A stretch of 48,731 bases of DNA from Anaerolineaceae bacterium UBA4781 (GTDB lineage Bacteria > Chloroflexota > Anaerolineae > Anaerolineales > Anaerolineaceae), in the NCBI GenBank assembly GCA_002403105.1, contig DHHD01000009.1, positions 1 through 48,731 on the forward strand. The letters are read 5' to 3'. The notes beneath the pieces are model-generated. The model saw only the letters and a program-made list of their open reading frames with translations, was not told where the DNA came from and did no database searches. Positions 8,614-17,567 of this stretch are shown here, piece by piece (the first letter of the stretch is position 1; each line of letters begins with the position of its first letter). The position numbers were made by a program, and so were the translations under genes.

Positions 8614-9582
8614 TCACTTGGTTGATTTTATCAGAGAATCCAATCTTCCCTGGTCATCAAAATTTTCACGATAGCGCGCCACAAATTCCTTCAAACTGTA
8701 AGTATGGTTCTGCGTTCCGCGTTCCTCAAGGCAATAAGTTGCAGCCAAAGCCCCCATTTGCCCGGCTGTCTGCCAATCATAACCCAGTCGCCGACCGCGC
8801 AAGAAACCCCCTCGGAAAGCATCCCCCACCCCGGTGGGATCAGCCACCTTGACCGGTTGTACGATGGGGATCTTGTAATGCTCATCTTTGACATAAACAT
8901 CCGAACCACATTCGCCACAGGTCACAACCAGATAATCGACGGTATTAATAACTTCACGAGCGGTCATTCCGGTATGTTTTTGGATCAATTCAAATTCATA
9001 TTCATTAATGAAAACGCTCTGCGCTCCGTTTACCCCTTCCACAATATCCTGAGGATCAACACGCACCACCTGTTGGCCTGGATCGAACAAATAAGGGATG
9101 CCGAGTTCGATACATTCACCTACGTAGCGTTTCATGGCAGTGGGATCATTCGGAGAAATCATGACCAAATCGATATCACGTTTATCCAAATCTTTAATAG
9201 ATAGATCCTTTGAATATGCCATTGCTCCGGTATAAAAACTGGCGATCTGCGCATTCCCCAGATCGGTATTGGCAAAGAAGGAAGCGGTGTATTCTCCGGG
9301 GATCACTTTCACCAGGGTTGTATCCACCCCTTTTTCTTCAAGCCATTTGCGATAATCCTCAAAATCAATGCCAACTGTTCCCATTAATTTTGGAGATTCG
9401 CCCAATAAAGCTAGGTTATACGCAATATTGGGAGCAGTTCCACCTTTCTGCCGGACCATTGAATCGACTAAGAATGACAGGCTGATGGAATCCAGTTTAT
9501 CCGGGATAATATGATCTTTAAAATATCCAGGGAAAGACATGATGTAATCAAATGCTATAGAACCGGTACATACAATCGCCAT
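8614..9582 (-). CDS. PfkB-family kinase, probable adenosine kinase
   Basis: This 322-residue ribokinase-family enzyme carries the first PfkB signature region KGGTAPNIAYNLALLG (46-61) and the second signature DPTGVGDAFRGGF (248-260) with catalytic Asp D254. NEYEFELI (193-200) and VVTCGECGSDVY (219-230) are the usual nucleotide-binding elements. The family phosphorylates sugars or nucleosides. The position between mtnA and ahcY, with gaps of only 11 and 16 bases, points to adenosine, since AhcY produces adenosine that must be removed to pull the reaction forward. A methylthioribose- or ribose-type substrate cannot be excluded from sequence alone. Confidence 0.88.
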   Translation of the reverse strand: MAIVCTGSIAFDYIMSFPGYFKDHIIPDKLDSISLSFLVDSMVRQKGGTAPNIAYNLALLGESPKLMGTVGIDFEDYRKWLEEKGVDTTLVKVIPGEYTASFFANTDLGNAQIASFYTGAMAYSKDLSIKDLDKRDIDLVMISPNDPTAMKRYVGECIELGIPYLFDPGQQVVRVDPQDIVEGVNGAQSVFINEYEFELIQKHTGMTAREVINTVDYLVVTCGECGSDVYVKDEHYKIPIVQPVKVADPTGVGDAFRGGFLRGRRLGYDWQTAGQMGALAATYCLEERGTQNHTYSLKEFVARYRENFDDQGRLDSLIKSTK

Positions 9583-9593
9583 GCGTTTACTCC

Positions 9594-10646
9594 TTATCCT
9601 TCTTGCAAGCGAAGGAGTTCTTTATATTGAACAGAAAAAGGTTGTTGAACTACACCCAATTCGGTCACATAAGCAGTGACCAATCGGGCAGGTGTAACAT
9701 CAAAAGCAGGGTTACGCGCTGTTGCTCCCTCGGGCATCACTCGCTGTCCGTTCAAAGATAAAGCCAGCACTTCTTCCGGATCCCGTTCTTCGATCGGAAT
9801 CCGTTTCCCATCTTGAATGCTGAGATCAACCGTTGATGTTGGAAAAACACTGTAAACGGGGATATTGTTATCTTTTGCTGCCAACGCCAGCATATAAGAA
9901 CCAATCTTGTTGGCTACATCTCCATTGGCACTCACTCGATCAGCTCCGAAGAAAACTTTTTGGACCTGACCGGTACTCAAAAAATAACCAGCCATATTAT
10001 CGCTGATGATATCATATGGGATTCCCATTTGTTTCAATTCCCAGGCTGTTAATCGTGCACCTTGCAAGCGCGGTCGGGTTTCATCCACCAAAATATGAAT
10101 ATGTTTTCCCTCTTCAAAGGCAAACCGGATAATCCCCAATGCTGTTCCCCAATCGACTGTGGCAAGCGCGCCGGTGTTGCAGTGATGGATAATTGTATCG
10201 CCATCCTTGATCAGCGGCGCGCCATTTTTAGCGATCGTTTTATTGACCAGGATGTCTTCTTCTGCCATGACATTCGCTTCAGCGAGTAGGGCGGATTTCA
10301 TTTCTGCCACCGGAATATCCTGCCCTTCAATAATGGATAACATCCTCTTTAAAGCCCAAGGGAGATTCACGGCAGTCGGCCTCGAATCATTCAATTCTTT
10401 TGCAGCAGTTCGAACATCCGTTAAGAATTGTGTTCTATCTTTAGCAGTTGACTGCAAACCAGCCAGCACCACCCCATAAGCAGCAGCCACTCCGATGACC
10501 GGAGCTCCGCGTATCGCCATGTTCCAGATGGATTCTGCAATTGCTTTATAATTATCGAGGTAAATGAATTCGTATTTCTCAGGAAGTTGTCGCTGATCGA
10601 TGACCCTTAAGCTTTGTTTGGCTGTATCCCATTCAATTGTTCTCAT
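9594..10646 (-). CDS. mtnA: Methylthioribose-1-phosphate isomerase
   Basis: MtnA converts 5-methylthioribose-1-phosphate to 5-methylthioribulose-1-phosphate in methionine salvage; relatives act on ribose-1,5-bisphosphate or 5-deoxyribose-1-phosphate. Hallmarks are RGAPVIG (46-52), the catalytic Cys C156 in HHCNTGALAT, and the catalytic Asp D236 in FFGADRVSANGDVANKIG. The 350-residue length is standard. It is the first gene of the operon with the kinase and ahcY. Its leader holds a strong promoter, a terminator-like hairpin and a third complementary segment next to the start codon. No mtnP, mtnB or mtnD is present in the window, so later salvage steps must be elsewhere or the product enters a shunt. 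Confidence 0.94.
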   Translation of the reverse strand: MRTIEWDTAKQSLRVIDQRQLPEKYEFIYLDNYKAIAESIWNMAIRGAPVIGVAAAYGVVLAGLQSTAKDRTQFLTDVRTAAKELNDSRPTAVNLPWALKRMLSIIEGQDIPVAEMKSALLAEANVMAEEDILVNKTIAKNGAPLIKDGDTIIHHCNTGALATVDWGTALGIIRFAFEEGKHIHILVDETRPRLQGARLTAWELKQMGIPYDIISDNMAGYFLSTGQVQKVFFGADRVSANGDVANKIGSYMLALAAKDNNIPVYSVFPTSTVDLSIQDGKRIPIEERDPEEVLALSLNGQRVMPEGATARNPAFDVTPARLVTAYVTELGVVQQPFSVQYKELLRLQEG

Positions 10647-10647
10647 G

Positions 10648-10684
10648 AAGCGCTCACTAAAAAGCGCCCTCCATGGAGAGCGCT
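10648..10684 (-). promoter_or_regulatory. Attenuator-like leader hairpin of the mtnA operon
   Basis: In the transcript (minus strand) the segment at 10684-10663 folds as AGCGCUCUC / GAGGGCGCU around a CAUG loop and is followed directly by U5, which is the form of an intrinsic terminator. A further AGCGCU at 10654-10649, just before the AUG, can pair with the second arm instead. The three segments are therefore mutually exclusive partners. It lies inside the leader, only 17-40 bases before the first codon of mtnA, so it cannot be the terminator of an upstream gene on this strand. Function as an attenuator or translation switch is inference. Confidence 0.6.
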
Positions 10685-10701
10685 AGAGTTTTGACCTTCA
10701 A

Positions 10702-10730
10702 AGTTTAGCATGTAATCAAGGGTTTGTCAA
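10702..10730 (-). promoter_or_regulatory. Sigma-70-type promoter of the mtnA operon
   Basis: On the minus strand, TTGACA (10730-10725) is a perfect -35, followed by a 17-base spacer ending in TGC and then TAAACT (10707-10702) as an extended -10. The predicted start near 10695 gives a leader of about 49 bases that contains the hairpin described separately. Confidence 0.75.
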
Positions 10731-10766
10731 AGAACGAATCATTGGGAATACAAAAGGAAAGAAGTC

Positions 10767-13199
10767 ATGAAAAAAATATTGGTAGTGGTGATCCTTGTTG
10801 GAATGCTTCTCAGTACAGGGTGTTCAATTTTAAAATTTACAGATGCGATCACTTCAGAGGATACTGGCACTGATAATTCAGGGGCTGCTTCTTCCTCAAC
10901 CAGTCCAGAACCCACTGCAACAGCCACAGCCACACCAGAAGTTCGCCTTGAACTGGCAGATGCGTATCTATTTTCCGGAGATCTCGAAAATGCTTTAGCA
11001 GAATACAACTCTGCCTTTCAAAGTAGTGCAGATAATGAAATAAAGGCTTTGGCATTGTATGGAAGCGGGAGAGTCTATATTGCCCAACGTAATTATCCCG
11101 CCGCCATCGATGCATTTACTCCCATTCTTGGTCAATATGCCGGAACAGAAATTGTTGCCAATGCATATTTCTTGTTGGGTTCTTGTTATGAAATACAGGA
11201 AGAATACCAGCAAGCTGCCGATGCCTACGCGCAGTTTCAAGCATTGAATCCTGGCCTCATTGATGCGTATGTGCTTCAATTACAGGCCAATGCTGCTTCA
11301 TTAGCAGGAGATCATTATGCAGCAATTTATGCACTGCAAACCGCTTCTCAAGCAAACCCTGCGCCTGATGCTGCTGCGATTAATTTAAAGATCGGACAGG
11401 AATATACAACATTGGGAGATTACAACACTGCCATTCAATATTTCTTATCTGCATATGATCTGGCCAGTAATGATTATCAGAAAGCATCAGCGAATTTATT
11501 GGCCGGTCAAGCGTATATGGAATTAGGTCTGAATGATCAAGCATACACACGCTTTCTCGATTCTGTTCTATATTATCCGATGGCGTATGATAGTTTTACC
11601 AGTCTTTCCATCCTTGTAAGCAATGGTTATCCCGTGGATGAGTACGCGCGCGGCATCGTTGATTATTATGCAGGTTCCTATTATTATGCGATTCAAGCAT
11701 TCGAACGGTATTTGGCTACCAACCCCGAACATGACGGTTCTGTCTACTATTTCAAGGGATTAAGCCATTACTACAATGGAGAATATGAACAAGCCATTGA
11801 AAGCTACCAACTGCTGATCGATTATTATCCTAACAACCAGTTCTGGGATGATGCTTGGGAAGAAATTGCTTTCATCTACTGGAACACTCCCGGGGATGCT
11901 TATGCAGATACAGGAAATTATCAGGCTTCGGTGCAAACTCGATTGGATTTTGTTGCTACAGCGCCCCAATCTGATTACGCACCCTATTTCTTGTACATTA
12001 CCGGAAGAACACTTGAATACAATGATGATCTGGAACAAGCTGCCCAGGTGTGGGCACGTCTCATCAACGAATATCCAACCTATGAAAATAGTTATCATGC
12101 TCTCTTTCTATCCGGAATCAGTTATTATCGCCTGGGAAAATATGAAGACGCTTTAAAAACATTCCAGCGCTGTTTGGCATTATCGGCTGTATCCGAAGAG
12201 AAAGCCAGCGCCTATTTCTGGTTGGGTAAAACTTATCAAAAGATGGGGAATGAAAGTGATGCACAAGCTGCCTGGCAGCAAGCGGAGAGCTCGGATCCAA
12301 CCGATTATTATGGCATTCGCGCGGGCGACCGTCTGAATAAAAGCGATATCATGCAGATCACACAATCTTATGAATTTGGTTATGATCTCGCTTCTGAGAG
12401 AAGTGAAGCAGAGGATTGGCTGCGATCTACATTCAATATTCCCTCCGAGACGAGTCTGGAAGGATTGGGAGATCTAATTTCTGATTCAAGAATGATTCGT
12501 GGAAAAGCATATTGGGAATTGGGTTTATACGACCTGGCAAGCAGTGAATTTGAATCCGTACGCACTGAACAAACTGTTAATCCCTTAAATACCTATCTGC
12601 TCATGAACTATCTATACGATCTCGGATTCTATAAACCTGCTATTCTGACTTGCCGTGACCTCTTGAACATGGCAGGCATGGATGATCTCACCAGTTTAAC
12701 TGCTCCCATTTATTTCACGCATATCCGTTTTGGAGCTTACTTCCGCAATCTTGTGGTCAGCTCTGCCAATGAAGAGAATATCAATCCATTGATATTCTTT
12801 TCATTACTCAGGCAGGAGAGTCTGTTTGAGCCATTCATTTCTTCTGCTGTCGGCGCACAGGGTATTGCGCAGATCATGCCCGCCACCGCAAAAGATATTG
12901 TTGACCGGTATAGTTGGCCATCTAATTACAGTGTTGAAGATCTATTGTTGGCAAAGGTGGGAATTACCCTGGGTGCCAGATATTTCAGTCAGCAAATTGA
13001 TTATCTGGATGGGGACACTTTTGCAGCATTGGCAGCCTATAATGGCGGCCCGGGTAATGCCTATGAGTGGAAAGAACTTTCCAATGGCGATCCTGATCTT
13101 TTTCTTGAGATCATCCGCTTTGATGAAACCCAAACCTATTTAAAACAGATCATTGAATTCTTAAATATCTACAAACTCATATATACCCACATCGGATAA
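10767..13199 (+). CDS. Lipoprotein lytic transglycosylase with long TPR domain (Slt70-like)
   Basis: This 810-residue protein cleaves peptidoglycan glycan strands with formation of the anhydro end. It begins with a lipoprotein signal peptide whose lipobox is STGC (Cys about residue 19), then a short Ser/Thr/Pro linker. Some 550 residues of tetratricopeptide-like helical repeats follow, rich in Tyr and Ala (for example YYKGLSHYYNGEYEQAIESY type units). The SLT domain starts near residue 670, with catalytic Glu E684 in LLRQES, then GAQGIAQIMPATA and AALAAYNGGPGNA, all characteristic. AAGGAAAG precedes the ATG. It diverges from mtnA and is followed by a terminator. In an Anaerolineae-type envelope it would act on the thin cell wall outside the membrane. 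Confidence 0.92.
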   Translation: MKKILVVVILVGMLLSTGCSILKFTDAITSEDTGTDNSGAASSSTSPEPTATATATPEVRLELADAYLFSGDLENALAEYNSAFQSSADNEIKALALYGSGRVYIAQRNYPAAIDAFTPILGQYAGTEIVANAYFLLGSCYEIQEEYQQAADAYAQFQALNPGLIDAYVLQLQANAASLAGDHYAAIYALQTASQANPAPDAAAINLKIGQEYTTLGDYNTAIQYFLSAYDLASNDYQKASANLLAGQAYMELGLNDQAYTRFLDSVLYYPMAYDSFTSLSILVSNGYPVDEYARGIVDYYAGSYYYAIQAFERYLATNPEHDGSVYYFKGLSHYYNGEYEQAIESYQLLIDYYPNNQFWDDAWEEIAFIYWNTPGDAYADTGNYQASVQTRLDFVATAPQSDYAPYFLYITGRTLEYNDDLEQAAQVWARLINEYPTYENSYHALFLSGISYYRLGKYEDALKTFQRCLALSAVSEEKASAYFWLGKTYQKMGNESDAQAAWQQAESSDPTDYYGIRAGDRLNKSDIMQITQSYEFGYDLASERSEAEDWLRSTFNIPSETSLEGLGDLISDSRMIRGKAYWELGLYDLASSEFESVRTEQTVNPLNTYLLMNYLYDLGFYKPAILTCRDLLNMAGMDDLTSLTAPIYFTHIRFGAYFRNLVVSSANEENINPLIFFSLLRQESLFEPFISSAVGAQGIAQIMPATAKDIVDRYSWPSNYSVEDLLLAKVGITLGARYFSQQIDYLDGDTFAALAAYNGGPGNAYEWKELSNGDPDLFLEIIRFDETQTYLKQIIEFLNIYKLIYTHIG

Positions 13200-13203
13200 A
13201 CAG

Positions 13204-13254
13204 AAAAGAGCGGCCAAAAAATGGGGTGCACTACAAAATGGCCGCTCTTTTTTT
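13204..13254. terminator. Bidirectional terminator between slt-like gene and ppdK
   Basis: The stem AAAGAGCGGCCA / TGGCCGCTCTTT, with a loop of about 23 bases, is followed by T on the plus strand and preceded by A on the other side, so it can act for both convergent genes. Confidence 0.88.
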
Positions 13255-13268
13255 ATTTAATTCTCTGG

Positions 13269-16025
13269 TTATTTGGCTTTCTTCGGTGCATATTTCAAAG
13301 CAGAATGCGCCGCAGCCAGACGCGCGACCGGCACACGGAATGGTGAACAGCTTACATAATTCTGTCCGATGGTATGGCAGAATTCGATAGAAGCCGGATC
13401 ACCACCATGTTCGCCACAAATACCTACTTCCAGGTCAATGCGTGATTCACGACCAGCTTGCACTGCGCTACGCATCAAAGCACCGACCCCATCTTGGTCA
13501 ATGGTCTGGAAAGGATTCTTGGGAAGAATGCCGTTCTCAACATAAGTTATTAGGAAGTTGCGTTCTGCATCATCACGACTGTAACCAAAGGTCATTTGGG
13601 TCAAGTCGTTTGTACCAAAGGAGAAGAATTCAGCAACTTCGGCGATCTCTTTGGCAGTAACTGCAGCACGCGGGATCTCGATCATGGTTCCGAATTTATA
13701 GGAAAAATTCACTCCCTTTTCTTGCATCACGGTCTTGGCAATTTCAATCAGACGCGGTTGGATGAATTTGAGTTCATTGACATGCCCAGTCAGCGGGATC
13801 ATAATTTCAGGTTTGACAATAATGCCCTTGAGGGTCATATTGGCTGCAGCTTCAAAGATTGCGCGTACTTGCATTTCCACAATTTCGGGCATCACAATAC
13901 TGAGGCGGATACCGCGCAATCCCATCATGGGATTGGATTCATGCATGGTGCGTACGCTGGCCAAGAGGACCTCTTTTTCTGCCAAACCTTTTGTTTCACC
14001 CTTTACGCGCATGGTAATTACTTCTTCCAGAAGAGTTTCTTCTGAAGGTAAGAATTCATGCAGAGGTGGATCAATCAAGCGAATAATCACTGGATAGCCA
14101 TCCATCGCCTCAAACAGACCTTCAAAATCAGAGCGCTGGAATGGTAGTAACTCGTTCAATGCTGCTGTGCGTTCTTCAGAAGTCTTCGCAAGAATCATAC
14201 GTTGTACTGTTGGCAAACGAACCTGCTCAAAAAACATATGCTCTGTGCGGCAAAGACCAATTCCTTTTGCACCATAAGAACGGGCTCTACGAGCATCTTT
14301 TGGATAATCAGCATTTGCCCAAACTTGCAAGCCACGTGTTGGCCAACCATTGGGAGCAGTGCGAATACCTTCTGTTGCACAGATCTCATCAGCCCAGCTC
14401 AAAAGGGTCATCAGATCGGTTTGTTCTTCCAGAGAAGGTGCTGACATATCCAGTTTACCGACAAAAGCCTCACCGCTTCCGCCATCAATAGAAATCCAAT
14501 CACCTTCTTTGATCAATCGCCCGTCTACCTGCATAACGCGTTTTTCCATGTTGATCTTCACCATAGACGCGCCAACAATGCAGGGTACACCAAACTGGCG
14601 TGCAACCACTGCAGCATGAGAAGTAGCGCCACCTTCACTGGTCAGAATACCTTTCGCAGCTAACATTCCATGCACATCATCCGGTTTGGTAAAAGGCCGA
14701 ACCATGATGACATCTTGCCCACTTTCTTTCGCCATTTTCTCAGCAGTATCGGCATCAAAATAGATCTGCCCAACGGCTGCGCCTGGAGAGGCATTGACAC
14801 CACTGGCAAAGAAATAACCATCAGTATGTGCTTTCTTGATCGTTTCACTCATGAATTGCGGATGAAGAAGCGTATCAACCTGCGTCGGGGTAACACGTAG
14901 AACAGCTTCTTCTTTAGAAATTAGCCCCTCATTTGCCATGTCTACTGCAATTTTTACAGCAGCTCGGGCAGTCCTCTTTGCATTTCGGGTTTGCAGCATC
15001 CACAATTTCTTATTCTCAATCGTGAATTCCACATCCTGCATATCACGATAATGTTTTTCCAATTTTGCAGCAATTTCGAGGAATTGTTTATTGGCTTCGG
15101 GAAGGCTTTCGCCCATTGTTTCAATTTTCTCAGTATTCCGAATACCAGCCACTACGTCTTCACCCTGCGCATTCAGCAAGTATTCTCCAAATAGAATCGG
15201 ATCTCCGGTGGAAGGATTTCGTGTAAATGCTACACCAGTACCGGATTCCCAACCCATATTTCCGAAAACCATGGTTACCACATTCACAGCAGTTCCCAGA
15301 TCATCCGGGATATCAGCTGCTTTTCGATAATCGATGGCACGTTTGCTATTCCAGGATTTGAAGACTGCTTCAGTAGCCAATTTGATCTGTTCCAGTGGAT
15401 CTTGGGGGAAATCAAAACCTTTTGCTTCCTTTGTAACTTTTTTATATTTTTCAACCAACTCTTTTAATGCCGCGGCATCCAAATCGGTATCCGTGTTGGC
15501 TTTCTTTTCTTTTTTAAGCGCAATTAAAACATCTTCGAATGCATCATCTGAGATTCCTAATACAACAGAACCAAACATGGAGATCAAACGTCGATAGGCA
15601 TCATATACAAAGCGTTCATTCTCTGTCAATGCAACCATGCCTTTAGCGGTTTCATCATTCAGTCCAATATTTAAGACCGTATCCATCATACCGGGCATCG
15701 ACATTTTAGCACCCGAACGGCAGGATACCAACAAGGGATTCTTCGGATTTCCGAATTCCTTTTTCGATGCTTTTTCCACTTCTTTGAGTGCAGAGACCAT
15801 TTGGTTCCACATTTCATCAGTGAATTTTCCCCCAATTGCCAAATAAGCATTACAGGCTTCGGTTGTTACTGTAAAAAAAGGCGGAACAGGGACCCCAATG
15901 CGGGTCATTTCTGCCAGGTTTGCACCCTTTCCACCCAATAGACCGCGTACGCCATCCCAATCACCGGCATACTTTTCAGCGGCCTCTACTTCGTTAAAAA
16001 GATACACCCATTTTTTATCTGTCAT
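13269..16025 (-). CDS. ppdK: Pyruvate, phosphate dikinase
   Basis: PpdK interconverts pyruvate + ATP + Pi and phosphoenolpyruvate + AMP + PPi. In anaerobes it serves glycolysis with PPi as energy carrier or gluconeogenesis. At 918 residues it is slightly longer than the usual 875-890. The N-terminal ATP-grasp part begins YLFNEVEAAE and contains GGKGANLAEMTRIGVPVPPFF. The central swivelling domain has the phosphohistidine in TSEGGATSHAAVVARQFG. The C-terminal PEP/pyruvate TIM barrel has GLCRTEHMFF, LMGLRG-like text and the catalytic Cys in VGICGEHGGDP. GGAGGTAG stands 5 bases before the ATG. A TAAAAT -10 element at 16081-16086 on the minus strand may belong to its promoter. Confidence 0.97.
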   Translation of the reverse strand: MTDKKWVYLFNEVEAAEKYAGDWDGVRGLLGGKGANLAEMTRIGVPVPPFFTVTTEACNAYLAIGGKFTDEMWNQMVSALKEVEKASKKEFGNPKNPLLVSCRSGAKMSMPGMMDTVLNIGLNDETAKGMVALTENERFVYDAYRRLISMFGSVVLGISDDAFEDVLIALKKEKKANTDTDLDAAALKELVEKYKKVTKEAKGFDFPQDPLEQIKLATEAVFKSWNSKRAIDYRKAADIPDDLGTAVNVVTMVFGNMGWESGTGVAFTRNPSTGDPILFGEYLLNAQGEDVVAGIRNTEKIETMGESLPEANKQFLEIAAKLEKHYRDMQDVEFTIENKKLWMLQTRNAKRTARAAVKIAVDMANEGLISKEEAVLRVTPTQVDTLLHPQFMSETIKKAHTDGYFFASGVNASPGAAVGQIYFDADTAEKMAKESGQDVIMVRPFTKPDDVHGMLAAKGILTSEGGATSHAAVVARQFGVPCIVGASMVKINMEKRVMQVDGRLIKEGDWISIDGGSGEAFVGKLDMSAPSLEEQTDLMTLLSWADEICATEGIRTAPNGWPTRGLQVWANADYPKDARRARSYGAKGIGLCRTEHMFFEQVRLPTVQRMILAKTSEERTAALNELLPFQRSDFEGLFEAMDGYPVIIRLIDPPLHEFLPSEETLLEEVITMRVKGETKGLAEKEVLLASVRTMHESNPMMGLRGIRLSIVMPEIVEMQVRAIFEAAANMTLKGIIVKPEIMIPLTGHVNELKFIQPRLIEIAKTVMQEKGVNFSYKFGTMIEIPRAAVTAKEIAEVAEFFSFGTNDLTQMTFGYSRDDAERNFLITYVENGILPKNPFQTIDQDGVGALMRSAVQAGRESRIDLEVGICGEHGGDPASIEFCHTIGQNYVSCSPFRVPVARLAAAHSALKYAPKKAK

Positions 16026-16207
16026 TACTACCTCCAGAAAATAATAATTACTTTTTTTGAAAAAAACACATTAACATCGAATTTTACCATAGGGAGAGTA
16101 TTTCATATTTGTGAATGTGCAATTTTTGCAGCTTATTTATATTTCTCTAATAAGTCTTATTATTTTCCCGGATCCTTTGATAGGGGGCGAGTTGTTGGTA
16201 TGGTTCC
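16026..16207. other. Divergent intergenic region ppdK / nagA
   Basis: This is an AT-rich divergent region. It holds the ribosome binding site of ppdK, a possible minus-strand -10 (TAAAAT, 16086-16081) and no open reading frame that I can support. Confidence 0.4.
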
Positions 16208-16213
16208 ATGAAG

Positions 16214-16243
16214 TTTACCCATAATGAAAATTCCTTTTATAAT
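16214..16243 (+). promoter_or_regulatory. Promoter placed for a leaderless nagA transcript
   Basis: TTTACC (16214-16219), an 18-base spacer and a perfect TATAAT (16238-16243) lie immediately before ATG 16250. The predicted transcription start coincides with that ATG, so the messenger would have no leader. No ribosome binding site precedes ATG 16250, which agrees with this. Confidence 0.55.
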
Positions 16244-16249
16244 CTAGTC

Positions 16250-17407
16250 ATGCTTAATAGAATCATTCATGCAGACTTATACACACCTGATCAATTTTTT
16301 TCCAATCAAACCGTTGAAATAGTAGATGGTAAAATTCATTCGATTTTCCCAACTTCCAAAGATGGCATATCAAACACCACGGCCTGTTTCAATGCACAGG
16401 GATTAATTGTTGCTCCCGGCTTGATCGATATCCATACACATGGCGGTCTGGGAGCAGATACAATGGATGCCACTCTGAAAGCCCTAGAAACTATGAGTGC
16501 CTATCTTAGCCAACATGGCATCACTTCCTTTTTTGCAACAACAGTTACAAATACCGGCGAAAGCATTTACTCAGCATTAACTACAATTCGCGATTTCCAA
16601 CATAAGCTTCCGGGGGCAGTTTTGCTTGGAGCACATGTAGAAGGTCCATACATTAATATTATGCAAAAAGGAGCCCAAAACCCAATATTTTTCAGGGCTC
16701 CACAATCAGAGGAATACCGTGCCTGGATAGAAACTGGAATTGTGAAATTAATTACTATTGCTCCTGAGATTGAAGGCATGGATGATTTCATTCGCTACTG
16801 TGTTAAAAATGGTATTGAATTAGCAATCGGGCACAGTAGCGCTACCTATGAACAGGTTATCCATGCTGCAGATTTGGGAGTTCGACAAGCCACTCATTTA
16901 TTTAATGGTATGCAAGGACTGCACCATCGCGAACCTGGAACAGTCGGGGGAATTTTACTGGATGACCGTATATTTGCTCAAATAATCGTGGATGGCATTC
17001 ATCTACATCCCGCTATTGTCAAACTCATTATCGCATTAAAGGGAATCGATCATATCATTCTCATATCTGATGCCATGCGAGCGGCTGGCCTTTCTGATGA
17101 TACCTATGATCTGGGCGGGCAAGAAGTAATTGTTAAAGAAGGAGTTGCCAGAATTTCAAACGGGAGTTTAGCCGGAAGCACACTCACTTTGGATGTTGCT
17201 ATTCGAAATATGATGCAATTTTGTGATGTTGATTTTCAAAAGGCTCTCCCAATGGCAACCCGAGTCCCAGCTAAAGCCATGCATCTGTTACCTCAGAAGG
17301 GAGTTATTGAAGTTGGATCAGATGCGGATCTGACATTCTTTGATAAAACCTACCAGGTAAGATCAACAATGGTACAAGGAAAATTCGTTTTTCAAAAGAC
17401 CGAGTGA
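16250..17407 (+). CDS. nagA: N-acetylglucosamine-6-phosphate deacetylase
   Basis: NagA removes acetate from GlcNAc-6-phosphate in amino sugar catabolism and cell-wall recycling. Motifs in order are the metal-binding DIHTHGGLGADTMDA, LGAHVEGPYIN, the IGHSSATYEQ region, the substrate loop ATHLFNGMQGLHHREPG and the catalytic Asp in ILISDAMRAAG. The final GSDADLTFFDK closes the composite sandwich. I chose ATG 16250 (385 residues), giving the family-like start MLNRIIHADLYTP and matching a leaderless promoter. An upstream ATG at 16208 would add 14 residues without family similarity. No nagB or PTS gene adjoins it. The substrate may come from peptidoglycan opened by lytic transglycosylases such as the one at 10767. 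Confidence 0.93.
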   Translation: MLNRIIHADLYTPDQFFSNQTVEIVDGKIHSIFPTSKDGISNTTACFNAQGLIVAPGLIDIHTHGGLGADTMDATLKALETMSAYLSQHGITSFFATTVTNTGESIYSALTTIRDFQHKLPGAVLLGAHVEGPYINIMQKGAQNPIFFRAPQSEEYRAWIETGIVKLITIAPEIEGMDDFIRYCVKNGIELAIGHSSATYEQVIHAADLGVRQATHLFNGMQGLHHREPGTVGGILLDDRIFAQIIVDGIHLHPAIVKLIIALKGIDHIILISDAMRAAGLSDDTYDLGGQEVIVKEGVARISNGSLAGSTLTLDVAIRNMMQFCDVDFQKALPMATRVPAKAMHLLPQKGVIEVGSDADLTFFDKTYQVRSTMVQGKFVFQKTE

Positions 17408-17523
17408 GCTCTAAACCGCTTGAATAAATAATATTTGGCTCAAATCAGAAAAACTTCAGATCTATTTTTGTTTTAGACCTGACCGATTCTGAACGTTTTT
17501 CAACAGTTTGTTCTAAATCCCTT

Positions 17524-17529
17524 TATAAT
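17524..17529 (+). promoter_or_regulatory. -10 element before the lactate permease gene
   Basis: A perfect TATAAT (17524-17529) lies about 38 bases before ATG 17568. The best -35 candidate is TTCAAC (17499-17504) with a 19-base spacer, which is weak. The 160-base gap after nagA otherwise holds no gene or terminator that I can see. Confidence 0.45.
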
Positions 17530-17567
17530 CCTCCAAATAAATTTTTATAGTTTTAGAAGGAAATTCT

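Noticed and set aside
10647..10766. SAM or SAH riboswitch ahead of mtnA
   Set aside because: The leader is only about 49 bases from the predicted start and shows none of the known SAM or SAH conserved cores.
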